A stretch of DNA of 64,000 bases from Spirometra erinaceieuropaei (lineage: Eukaryota; Platyhelminthes; Cestoda; Diphyllobothriidea; Diphyllobothriidae). The DNA lies in the NCBI GenBank assembly GCA_902702965.1, contig CACRXP010001411.1, positions 1-64,000 on the forward strand, given 5' to 3'. Below, piece after piece: positions 38,101 to 50,100 of this stretch. Within the stretch, counting starts at the first letter, position 1. Each line of letters opens with the position of its first letter. The notes beneath the pieces were generated by a model, which saw only the letters and a list, made by a program, of their open reading frames with translations, was not told where the DNA came from and did no database searches. The position numbers and the translations under genes were made by a program.

Positions 38101-41100
38101 GCCGTCGGAAGTAGTCGACCTCCGCAATCCGGATTCCGCCCCTGTTTGAACAGGTTCTAACTGCCGTCGGAATCGCGGTTCAGCCTATCATAACCTCCAT
38201 CCAGCGCAATTAAGTTACAGTAGGCGGGCTAACTCATGAAATGCCGACCGAAATGCCGAAATGCGTTCTCGCCTCGAAAAGTTTAATCAAGTAGGGTTGT
38301 AAAAATAATCATCATGCAGCATAATTCTATAATAATTCAGTTACCTTAGGATGCCGCCCTTTGAACGAACTTCTTTCCAACTGTATGCTAAAAAACTATG
38401 CTTCGTAAGAAATGACTACTTAAGTACCATGCATTTTTCTCATTAATTTTCGATATCCTTGGAAAGTCAATTATATGTCATGGAAAACATCCGTAAAAAT
38501 ATTTATTCTTTTATTCATTCGGTAGAAAATTAAATTTTCTTCTAATCTTATACTCAAAGGAAGTGTATAATTCGGTTTTCAAAAAGTTTCCAACTGCGAG
38601 ATGTTTTAATGGTGTGAAATGGCCGTTCATAAAACGTCATGTCTCTGAATTTACCAATGTGGCTTGCAAAGTTAACAGTATGACTCGAATCCACTGCTAA
38701 CTTTTATGAACCCCATATGGTCTCCTCTTAATGCCGTAGAGGAATATATGATTTTTTGTACGCGTAAAATATACGGCCTGTAGTTTGGAAACCCTAAATG
38801 CAAGTGTGACGACACGTCGGGTTCAAAATTATTCGGGAATTAGAAAAGATTTTGAAGACCGAATCATACCCCCTCTTCAAATGTAACCTTGGAAGTAGAC
38901 GTAATTTTCTTCCGAATGAGCAAAAGAATGAATATGTTTATGCATGATTTCCATAAAATATACTTGGAGGTTTAGGGGCATGGAAAGACATCAAAAATCA
39001 ATGAGAAAAATGTATGCTACTTAAGTGGTAATTGTTTACGCAGCATAGTTTTTTCATGCAGACGGAATGAAGTTTGTTCGAAAGCCGACATCATAAGGTA
39101 ACCGAACTATTATACAGTTATGCTGTAGGATGATTAGTTTAAGAACCCTATCGAGTTGATCTATTCGAAACGAAGACGCAGTTCAAAATTTCAATCGACA
39201 TTTCATGAGTTAGCCCACCTACCGTATATGGAAAATAGGGAACCAGTAAACTCCCTGCAAAACCAAAGAAGGGTTGAATGATGTCATGCCTGTGCGCCAG
39301 GCCTCCAGCGGCTTTCCTGCCGTGCTGTCGTCCCTGGCCTAGAGCTTTATCGTCGGTGAAAGAAGGCCAAGTGTCCAGAGGTTTACACTGTTACATTTTC
39401 GAAAATAACATTCCCATCCTTTTCTCCGTAGCACCGCATCCTCGATCGGAGCCCAGGTGAAAACCAGTGATACCTCCGCTGGGGAGATTAATAGCAAACT
39501 GTCAATCGCATCTCCCTCATCTTTTCCGCTTGAAACTGACCCCAGCTGGGGCATCATTGTCGGTGGAGGAGAGACATTTTCAGCCACGATTACCCACATC
39601 CTTTGTACAGCCGTACAATGGCAATGGGGTTGACGTTACAGCGACGCAGCAATTATCAGTAAACGGTATCAATATTATCGCAGATGATTGAAGTCTGTAT
39701 GCTTTCGCACTATTAAGCTAGTGAACACAAATTTCACAAAAGCGCTTCGCACTTCATCTCTGCTGGCAAACGCGCGTGTTCGCCTCGTAAGAAAAGCAGT
39801 CAAGAGTGAATCCGAGTTATTCGATTATTCTGACCGGAGGGCATTCACAGGCTTACTCGTCTCAGTGCGTGTCAGTAAGTAGTATTGCCCACATGTAGCA
39901 AGGATCACTGCTTCAGCGAAAAGTGTCGTCGGTTGGATTTGTTGGGGTCACTGACGCTGATGAGCTTAATGTGCCGAAAATGCAACTCGTCAGGCTGGCC
40001 AGAGACAACTGCCGGTCTTTAGCCATTAATAGATCTTAGTCGGCATATGACTAACTCTAAAAATCAGTATTTAAAACACTCGGATCAACAAAATTTTGCC
40101 AATAGACACCTTCAAAAGTCACTAATAAGCAAAGTACTCTGGTGCTTAACCACTCATCTTCTTCTGTGCTGACTCAGCTACTGCAGAAATCAGGGTTTAC
40201 TGAGTTAAATAACTGTTCGGAGGCAACTTTCGAAACTGTCGTATAATATTTTATTTCCACAAGAAATTTTCGAGGTGTCCGAGGAAATAGTAAACTGTTG
40301 GGGAGGAACCTGTAGAATAGGGGTACGCAAAGTAATTACGAGTTTATGTGGTCACGGTTTTCCGGACACACTAGAGATGAACTAATTCCATTATTAAAAG
40401 ATTTATTTCCATCGAAAGACTTCGGAAAAATTCTGTCGGGTCTCCGATAGTACTGATATCTGAGTGAAGTGAGGGATGTAAAGCTGATGACGATCACCAA
40501 ACGCTTGCTAAAAACTTATTAAACTGTTCCTTGTGTCGGGATTTGTTCTGGTGCTACGTCGTAATCACGCCGATGTGCAGAATGGCGCGGGGTGTCATGC
40601 AGGGTCAAACATTTTAAAACTTCAAAGTCATTTCAGAAAATTGCGCCGGAATCAAGATGCTTCTGCAAAAAGCCGTGACAACTTATAAGATCGATATCTA
40701 TTATCGGCACCTCTATCATGCCCTCCCCTTCATATCGTCACTTACTTCAGCTGACGTACCCCACTGTGGCGTGGGGCTAGACCTGTCGCAACTCAACGTC
40801 CTAGCCCAGCGCAAACCACGGCTGCGTCGTCCAGTGGCGGAAGCTACCACTAAAGACTGTGGTACGCGAGTAACAATCAACTCTGAGGATGGACGCTGGT
40901 GTCCTCAAGTCACCAGGTAAGTAAGGTCATTATTCTTGAAATCCTGTCTGTTTATGTGGGTGTACTATCTTTTATAACTGAAATAAATGGGACGAAAAAC
41001 CGGAAAAGACAAAATAGGCTGGGGTGACCACTCTAGACCAATTAACCGTCGTCAGTCAGGCATGAAACAACCAAAGATTCGCTTAGTCTGGAACTCGGGC

Positions 41101-44100
41101 CTATCGAAATATGGGGGATAACGAAGGCATGGCTTACTGGTAGAGCGTTTAACCCAACTTTCAGGGACTATACGCTCCTGGTTCGGGTCTCTGGTTATTC
41201 AGACTTGGGGTTGAGACATTGCTGGTTAACGACGACTAATAGACCAAAAATGGCCATTCCGAGTCTACCTTTTTCATCGCCGAACTTGTATTATTACTTT
41301 CTGCTATGTGACCGTACGCGAATGCTGTAGATTGGAGTGCCAAGAAACAATGAGACGAGCATGTCCCATATCCCAACTAATCCATTGAACTCCCTTCGCC
41401 GCTATAATAGGTTATATTGGTTCTTTCGAAGCCGAGCACATCTGATTTCGTTATGGAAATTGAGTTAAAACCGATATGGCTTTACTAGAATCCTTGTATC
41501 CAACTTTGTTTTTGTGGACCTATTGCGAGGCCGGGTGGCCGGTGACTGCTGAGTTATTAACATAAAGCCTTTCCGTGTGCCCACAAGTCTTTGCATATAA
41601 AAACTCTTCGAATGGAGCCCTTAATTCTTTAGCTCTAACGTTGGGAGTAGGCTATTTCAGGTGCCGATTGCGGATGAAATGCCGTGTAGTTTCCGCGGAG
41701 CCCCCATAACGGTTGGAAAAAAGTGCTTCTCTTGCTTACCTGTGATATTGTTGCATATTAATTTTACATTGTTATATGAAATTGCAATAATAGTGCTACG
41801 TTTACCGTCACAGTAGCAGAATGTAAACAACACAAATGAAGTACGAGTCTGTTGATAGTGCTGCAGAGTGCAGCCTAGACGTTATTTCTGACCACTATTT
41901 TGAAACGAACATAGCGGAAATCTGAACTATTTTACGGGTCAGTTAATATACACGGACAGCGCGATATGCCATACTTGACATCACATGTACAAGCTAACAG
42001 CTCAGACACGTGTTTCACCACAATTTCAGAACTGGAGTATCTACCAAAAAAGCACACAGGAGACTTTGGGAGCCCAATTATTAGCCAAACCCCTCCCAGC
42101 TGTGTCGTACAGCGGCAGATTACCGGCGGAACACGTGTCTGGGCTTTTAGATACTACCTGTGTTGCCAATCATGGTATATCGTGCCGCCTATGTGTATAC
42201 TGCTGGCTGCCTGTTGGTAGTTTGTGAATATTACGCGTTTATTTTGCTGCGGCTGATGGACTTTAGCCAAAATATCTATATCAAATTTCAGACTGGGCCT
42301 ATAAGTCTCAAATAGACTGATTTACATCAAGTTAGCGATTAATTCGTGAGGGAATAAAGGGAGCTGCAATGTCAATTAATATCTCTGCTGGTGGATTCAT
42401 AAACCACCTTCTGCGATGCATCAGCATCGTTGTTGGCGATGATTTGTGATGGGATTTCCACTTGAAACAGCCCCCGCCCCCCAAGCAAAGTACGCTCGCT
42501 TAATTTTCGGTTCGGTAGAAGGGATGAACATGTCGGCTGCCGAATATAGCCATTGCCAGCTGTTTCCTGACTGAAAAATCCCCCTTCGTGATATGATTAA
42601 CTTGTCCTTACAAAAAAGCTTTATAACCATTTTTTGCACACTTTTTCCCTGGATCGCACTTTTCGAATGACAACCCGCCCGCAGAAGAAGGGATGTAAAT
42701 CAGAGGTGAAACCCCCATTGGCAACAGTACGCCGCGGGAGCTAGCGGGATAGATCTGCTTTTGAAGAGACTCGTGGATACAGGTGTGTTTCAACTATGAG
42801 TTGAGATCGTAAGAAAAGTGAGTCATCTTTTTTTTTCGCTAGTCTTAGTCAACGCCAAAAGCCCTGTTTATCTGTCAAGAACCGACCTGAGCTGATATTA
42901 CTCAGTAAGGAAGGAGAACTAAGTGACCTTCGTCCGGATAACACCGTATAATGTACGCATTTGATGCTCCAATATGATCCTTTTCGTGATCTGAGTGCGC
43001 GAATTGCCTTGGCTGCCAGCACTATGTGTTAAGTACCTCTTTAAATATATCTCGGAAGACGTCAATTCAAGGGCTCTGAGGGTTACCAAGCAGAGCTTCG
43101 TGTTGACTGAAATATAGAATTCAACATCTCTGGCCAGAAGCCCCTTCTAGCCTTTCAGGAGTCGATTTTCCCGACAGCAGATTGTACGTGTGATCATTCG
43201 CTCGGGTGGAAAATCGGAACGCATTCTTCAATCAAACTAAGAATATAAGACAATCGACAGTGAGGAGGCTGCGGAACGATATCAGAAACAATTAACAGAA
43301 GCTTAAGGACGAAAATATTTGTGGTAGGGGACGCTCACCCATCGTTCTTACGGAACTCACTCGTTCCGTTGTGCCTTACGGGCTCTCTCTCGAGCCCAAC
43401 CAGCAGCCGCACAGCGGCAGATAACGTTATACCGACAAAGACAAGGGAGACTGGAATGGCCATTTCTGGCCTATTAGCCGTCGTCAGCCAGTCATACCCA
43501 ACCCCGAAGTGTGGCACACCCGAGGCTTCAACTCGCGACCTGTTTGTTAGAAGTCCCCGCTTCTAACCACTGAGCCACGAGCCCGTTGCCCTGTTGGTTT
43601 TCGATCGGGAATATACAATGGTAGGGGGCGCTCACCGGTCGTTATTACGGAACTCACTCGTTCCGTTGTGCCTTAAGGGCTTTTTCTTGAGTCCAACCAG
43701 CAGCCGCACAGCGGCGCATGATATATAGACAGAATGGCATTGCCGATAAAGACAAGGGAGACTGGAATGGCCATTTCTGGCTTATTAGCCGTCGTCAGCC
43801 AGTCATACCCAATCCCGAAGTGTGGAACGCCCGATGTCAGAAATGGCCATTCCAGTCTCCCTTGTCTTTATCAGCAATGCCATTCTGCCTATATCATGTG
43901 CCGCTGTGCGGCTGCTGGTTGAGCTTCAGAGAGAGCCCATAAGGCACAACGCAAACAGCCACGCGAGATTGATGACGACAAATCTGACCCGGCATGACAT
44001 ATGAACGCGGCATTTAAGATTGTAAATCCAGTCTACAACTCACACGTAGGAAATTCAGCAATAGAGCATTGTTACCGACAAAAACAATGGGGACTGGGAC

Positions 44101-47100
44101 GGCCATTTCTAGCGGTCAGCCGGTCACACCACAACCCTAAAAGGAAAACATTCTAGACTTGTTCACGAAACTATTTATCTCCTGATTTCACCTGGCTACA
44201 GGTTCAGTTACGTGACTCTGAAAAGTCTAGCTCGCAGCCGACATGAACAAATAAGGAAATGCCACAACATGTGAACATCCATATAGTAAAAGACAGTGAT
44301 CAGACTTACGCCCGACCTCAGTATGATTTAAATGTTATGACTAAGGGCTTAATAAGTCATTAAAAAACCGGCATTGTTAACTTGGAATGAACGATGACAA
44401 ACCTATTAGGAGCATCAACAACCTTTATAAATAAGAGGTGAACAAAGGGCAGTAAGCTTGCCCGCATACTCATCCGAAACACGGAATATGCAGAGATATA
44501 GAGCAAATGTGCGAAAAGAGCCGTGGAACATTAGGGGGTGTGAAGAAATCTTTGTGGGTCATACCAACTGATCGATCTGTAATTGCAGTTTCATTCGCTC
44601 ATTGTTGCCACTTGCTCTCTCCCGGTCCAGGCACGTTCGAAGTCGCTCTGTTTCCTGTCGTGAAGCAGCAAGCACGTTCCGCTCGGACGCCGCATTAGCA
44701 GACACTGCGTACAGAAGAGCAAAACATAGAAAATAGCGACTTATACCGGCATAAAAACATGCATTTTGGGGCGTGCAAGAGCAGTGTGATGTTGCGCACA
44801 CTGTAGCACTGCACTGCAACAAATGTTCAAAGTGTGAACCATTATTTGCGATTCAATTGCTACATTGCTCAGTGGTTGAATCAGTTACTTTTTGCAGGTC
44901 CCGTAACCGATCGGTGAGTGTCCCTCTACCCAATTTAACATGATCGATCGCAAGCGACAGGACAACAAGTCTGTGACTCAATGGTTAAAAACGTTAGACT
45001 AGTAACCAGAAGGGCAATGGTTTGGGCCTTAGGTGCTCCACACCTGAGGTGGGGTATGACAGGCTGGTGACAGTCACAGTTGTTTTGAGATCTACAGGAA
45101 ACATACCAGTGCGTGGGCAGAAAGCATCTTCACCAGCACCAGTATTGGCGAGGTGATGCATTAGTGATACAACCTGCTGCTTAACATAAGGGGTCCGATG
45201 TGGTTTGGTGGCCCCAACTGAAGTAAGCAAACCCCAGTCACCTCAAATACGGGACCGGTAGTAATAGGGAGTTTCTAAAGATGAAGCCGGGAAACGCACA
45301 GGCGACGAGGTCAAGCAGTTGTGTGCAAAAGAAAGGCTATTGGAAGTGCGTTGTTATCCTTTCAGTGTTTGAGAGATAGTTGCGCTAACCCCTAACTATA
45401 ACCCCTAATCCTAAACCCCAACCCCTAACCATAACCCCTAACCCTAATCTCTGACCCTAACCCTTAACCCCAACCCCAACAGTATTTTGCCCATCAGGTG
45501 GGGCTACCAAACACACCTTACTAAATAAAGCCCAGTAGCTAAAGGCACAGGAAAGCCGAGATAGAATTTAAAAAAATACTCTTTTTCCACCTTTCGGTGC
45601 TGAATTCATTGGTACTGAAGAGAAATTTGGTCGTCTGAACAGGACCCATTTCAATCGTGTTATGAAGCCGCGGAAAGTCTATGAGACACGCGTCTACTCT
45701 ATATCTATGTTGGAAGCGCGATCTTGTTTGTGTATTGAGTTAACAGTTCATACAAGGGACCAGATATGCATTATATCCCTCAAGATTCCCCAAAAGCCAT
45801 TCTTCGACTATGAAGGGAGATAAATGAGGCTCTACATTTAACGAGATATTTTAAAGCTAAGGCAAGCGTCAGTAAGACGTCAGGAGCTTCTAACCATTCT
45901 CGAAAAGCCTATTTCTGCAATACTTCGATAAGTATTTTGACGAACGCCGCTGCTCGCATCTATCGGCCAGCAAAATTACAGGTAGACAGCTCTAAGCACT
46001 TACCTTCCTTTAGTTTTTCGATTTCCTCAAAAGCCTGGGCAAGTCGACTAAAAGGCAATTACGCAAAGTAGATGGATGAGAAAATAAGGCATTTGAAATA
46101 TAAATAGTTACGAGCATGGCATTCACACGTAACACCATAGAGGGGCTAGAAGAGTAAAAATAAGGGGAAAAATAAAGAGGATGGGAGTAAAGTGAAGAAG
46201 GCAATCAGCGAACCGAAGAGGAGATACCCATTGATTGTTATGGTTGATAAATGAAATAGGAACTTACCGTACACACATGTGCTCTTACTCAGTGAGATAA
46301 TTATTGTTAAGTGAAAAGACCTCTTTAAAAAATTCAAAACTCATAATTGGAAAGAGGAGACCAGACAGGAGAGTCGAAGTAGCAGATGACCGGGTTAACT
46401 GAATTTAAATGAGAAGTACACGAATTTGACAGAAAGGTCTTACTCTTGAAGGAGATTAACCTCATTTGCCGCTGCTGTTGCTTTGAGTTTGAGCGATTTG
46501 TAATCTGCAATCTGTGAAGAGAAAGCTCTGATAAACAAATACTGAAGGGTTTGTACAAAGAACGTCGCAAATGCGCAGCCGAATTCTCTCGGCCGTTCAA
46601 GAAATGTCTACTGTCAGGTGCTAAAGGGGAGATAACCCACAGACTTGCCTCCATTTCAGAAAACAGCTCTAACTTGCGCGAGGCCTCGTCCTGTGCAGCT
46701 AGGACAACTTTCTTCTGTGCGTCCAAAGCGTCCCTTTCAACTGTTGGAAGAAAAAGGAAGAAAACATCGTTTTTTTCTACTCATGCAGATTTTGTCACCT
46801 TTCCAGAGCGTGTGGTGAAGCAATCCCCTAATCAGCATGAAGAAATCTTCACCAAAGGCATCGCTTCAAAGCCACAGTGGATTGATGGGTCTGTGGAACT
46901 GCTCCAGAATGAGGAAGAGGAGAATAAAAAAAGCAAAAAGGAGAAGAGGGGGTAGGAAGACAAGAGTAGAAGAAAAAATAGTTGGGTGAAAGCAGGCAGA
47001 GGAGTGTGTAGACATCGAGCGACTTTGAAAAGCAAAGTTAGCGAGAGATTCAGTCTCCAACTCATTTCCTTTCGTTTTTAGACAATCAGTCAATAACTCT

Positions 47101-50100
47101 TTATTTCGTAGGTTGATCCATAGCAGAGGGCAAAAATTTTCCCGACTTACCCAGGATGCGAGCTTCCGCCACCTCCAAGTCCTTTTTTCGACGAAGAAGA
47201 TCGAGTTCATCTGTTTTTCTCAATCTTTTAAACAAATCGAAAGTGATATTTGAAAGAATGTAAAAGTAAGCTCATCGTATGAATAATTTTCCGACGTGCG
47301 CAAGAAAATGCATCTACATAAAGGTGAGGTATGGCTACATCGTTAACATCACCTTCGCATATTATCGATCATTTGGGAGCATCTTCATCTAATTAAAAAC
47401 CTATCTAACTTTTGGGGAATCCGCCCACATTTTTAAAATTCGAAGACTGTTTCTTTTGAATGGTAGAAGTGACTTGTGTGGCCCCCTAGACAGGACATGG
47501 GAATAGGTACGCTCGTCCAACTAATAAGGGTGGACCTTCGCATAATTTCAGAAGGGGTGAAATATTCTCGTGTCCTAGCCCCAGCAATAACCCTAGTATA
47601 AATAACAGGGCAGGACATGGGAATAGCAGCACCCCACCCAAGTAATAAAGGTGGACCTGCGCATAATTCCGCAAGGGGCAAAATTTTTTTCTGTCTTAAC
47701 TTCAACAATAACTTTGACATAAAATTAAACTGTTCCCCTAATCCTCACCCCGGTCCTACCCTACACCTTAACTCTACAGTTAACACAAGCCCCTGACTTA
47801 ATCTTAAACTTGATCCTGAATTACCTTACCGGTAACTTTAAATTTAGCTTTTAGATCAACCCTTAACCCAACCCTGACCTTAAACCTAACCCTAATTTCA
47901 CTGAGAGGTGGCTTAAAGCCACCCGTATTGCAGCGGGTTCCTGTTCTCATGTCCCGTTTAAGGAGTCATATAAGTCAGTTCTGCAAAATTTTGCTTTTAC
48001 GATCGGTTATAATTTTTCTGTCATGAAAGCTTCTATTACCCTGATACAAATAATTCTTAAAAGCATGAAACGTTATTACGGTCTATCGGGTTAATAGGTT
48101 TCCGTTAGAAATCTTAAAAGCCGTGAAATTGGTGGTAATCCATAGTGGCTGAAAAAATCGGCCAGGACTCTCATGGTCTGTTGGTAGACTTCGCGGATGC
48201 GGATGTAAGTGACCAAATTATGATCGCTCCAGATCGGACATCTAGAAGATGTAAAATTGCGTTGGGAATTCACCATACAAATAATGCACCTCCTATGTGC
48301 ACCTCCTGCTGCGGTCCTCGATGAGGGGTCAGGGAATAAAATCGAAACGTCAGAGTAACAAATCTAATGTCTCAGTAATCGAGTTGCTTTCCTTTTAAGT
48401 GCATTCCGCAACTCGCATTCCCACAATCATGCCCGGCAGCGGTTACTTTGAGAAGCCGCCAAATCGGTGACACTTTGAATACCAGCAAGGGGGCTCGCAC
48501 GACAAGCTGGTTAGCCATTTCCACTTCCTCTGCACTCAGATCTTCAAACGTGGACAGAAGACAAAACTGTCTGAATTGTGAGACAGTCGCTATACTTATG
48601 TCAGCAACTGTTTTGAGCTTCACAGGAGATTAACCTATGACTCCTACAGCTTCATAATTAAGTAATCAGGTAGATGCCTAACCTCAAGTGCTGTTCATTA
48701 ATTTGGTGCATTTAAAATAACATGAATTTATAATGAAAAAATGATACTGGCAATCATTTTGGCTCTTAACCTTCCGTGGATGGATAAAAAATGCTCATTT
48801 CTCCAATAGCGTTATCTATTGTCATTAAGCTCGCTCGGTCGGCCACTTGCGTTAGCGTTATTAGGAAACTTCTAGAAGATCGTCGGCCTAAAAAAATATC
48901 TGAGCTGTGCGAAATTACTCAGCCGACATCATTAGGGAAGATAGGTCAGACATTGCACTGGAGTTCGCCAAAAACGCATTTTAAGAAGATAACGGACTAT
49001 CATTCTTTCGAAGGACAGTGTTTTTACGGAAGCGTCGAACATTCGTTTGCAGACAGTAAAGACTCATTGACTGATACACTGCCCACAGCTTTCGAACAAA
49101 CGAATGTTTCCCAGACGAATACGATAAAATCCAACTTCACGGCCAAACGCACAGAGTCCAGGGAAGGCTGCATTAAACCCGACTACATAGCAGTTAAAAA
49201 GCACGGTGGAGGGAAACGATCACTGTTTCGACAATTCACAGGAACCGAAAAAGCACATGCTCACAATTAATAGCAAATAAAAGAAAACTTGCAATCACAA
49301 CGGGTGAAACAAAAATCCTCCATGGGATGAGAGAGCCGAAAAACGATGTAAAGTGAAATTGCAAAATTTGTTCGATGAGAAAGAGAGACATTTGAATACG
49401 ATATGTCCGAAGAGTGTTCTACATGGTGGATGAAAACTCACTCTTAAAATGAGCTATTCCGTCGTAAAATCTCTCACCTCTCCACTTCTTGTCGGACGCT
49501 CTCGTCAAAGTTTTGCTTCCTTTCAAGCAACTGATTCCTTTCAGCGTCCAACTGCATCTTTTGTCGCTCCCAATCCTCTTGCATTTTACGCTTTTGTCTA
49601 AAAATTGCAAAGAAGGCTGCATATATGTAAGCAAAACAAGAGTTGTTAGCCAGAAAACTTATACAAGTCACTCTTATTTACATTTATTAAATTTAACCTG
49701 AAAGTCTTACAGTCGGTTCTGGAGTGCACTACCGATAGGACCGTGTTGTAGTAAACCATTGCAAGTCATCCGTTTTTCAAAAATAATTACTGACCTTTCG
49801 AGTTCCAGTTCCATCGCTCGCGCTTTCTCCGTTTGAGCGCGAGCCGCCTGGATCTCTGCTTCAAGGGCTTGGCGCTGTAGAAAGGCAGTTCGCTCACTGA
49901 CTTCCCGAGACTTTTGTGCAAGCTCGTCCAGATGTTTTTCGCGCTCCTCGAGTCTCGCCCGTTCGGCAGCGAGCAGGGCTTCCAACTGAAAGAGAGATGG
50001 CAGGACATACAATGTGCAAAAGGAGTCTCTGTTGAATTCTCATCGACTTTGACTAGATTTCACGTTTTCCCAGACAATAGACGACGATAGGAAGTTTCAG

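Larger units (their letters stand above)
37597..44564 (-). other. OFD1-like intron 13 (largest, about 7 kb)
   Basis: Holds a 1-kb foldback element (38221-39221), a diverged SINE-like inverted pair (about 41000-41280), the CACGTG repeat (41990-42310) and the SINE cluster 43322-43955. A + strand open frame at 40657-40920 has an acceptor-like catttcag before it and a good gtaagtaag donor after it, but no motif, so it is not called. Confidence 0.7.
44705..46003 (-). other. OFD1-like intron 12
   Basis: Holds the degraded SINE at 44960-45080 and the telomere-array TIR element at 45197-45517. The remainder is featureless to me. Confidence 0.7.
47225..49477 (-). other. OFD1-like intron 8
   Basis: Contains a two-unit 120-bp tandem repeat (47491-47730), loose telomere-like runs (about 47735-47900), and two motif-free open frames (48372-48623 on -, 48791-49270 on +). 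Confidence 0.65.

Noticed and set aside
48372..48623. Minus-strand frame with FEDLSAEEVEMANQLVVR as an OFD1-like exon
   Set aside because: It would need phase 2 at both ends between exons 8 and 9; no matching acceptor was found and the composition is unlike the coiled coil around it.
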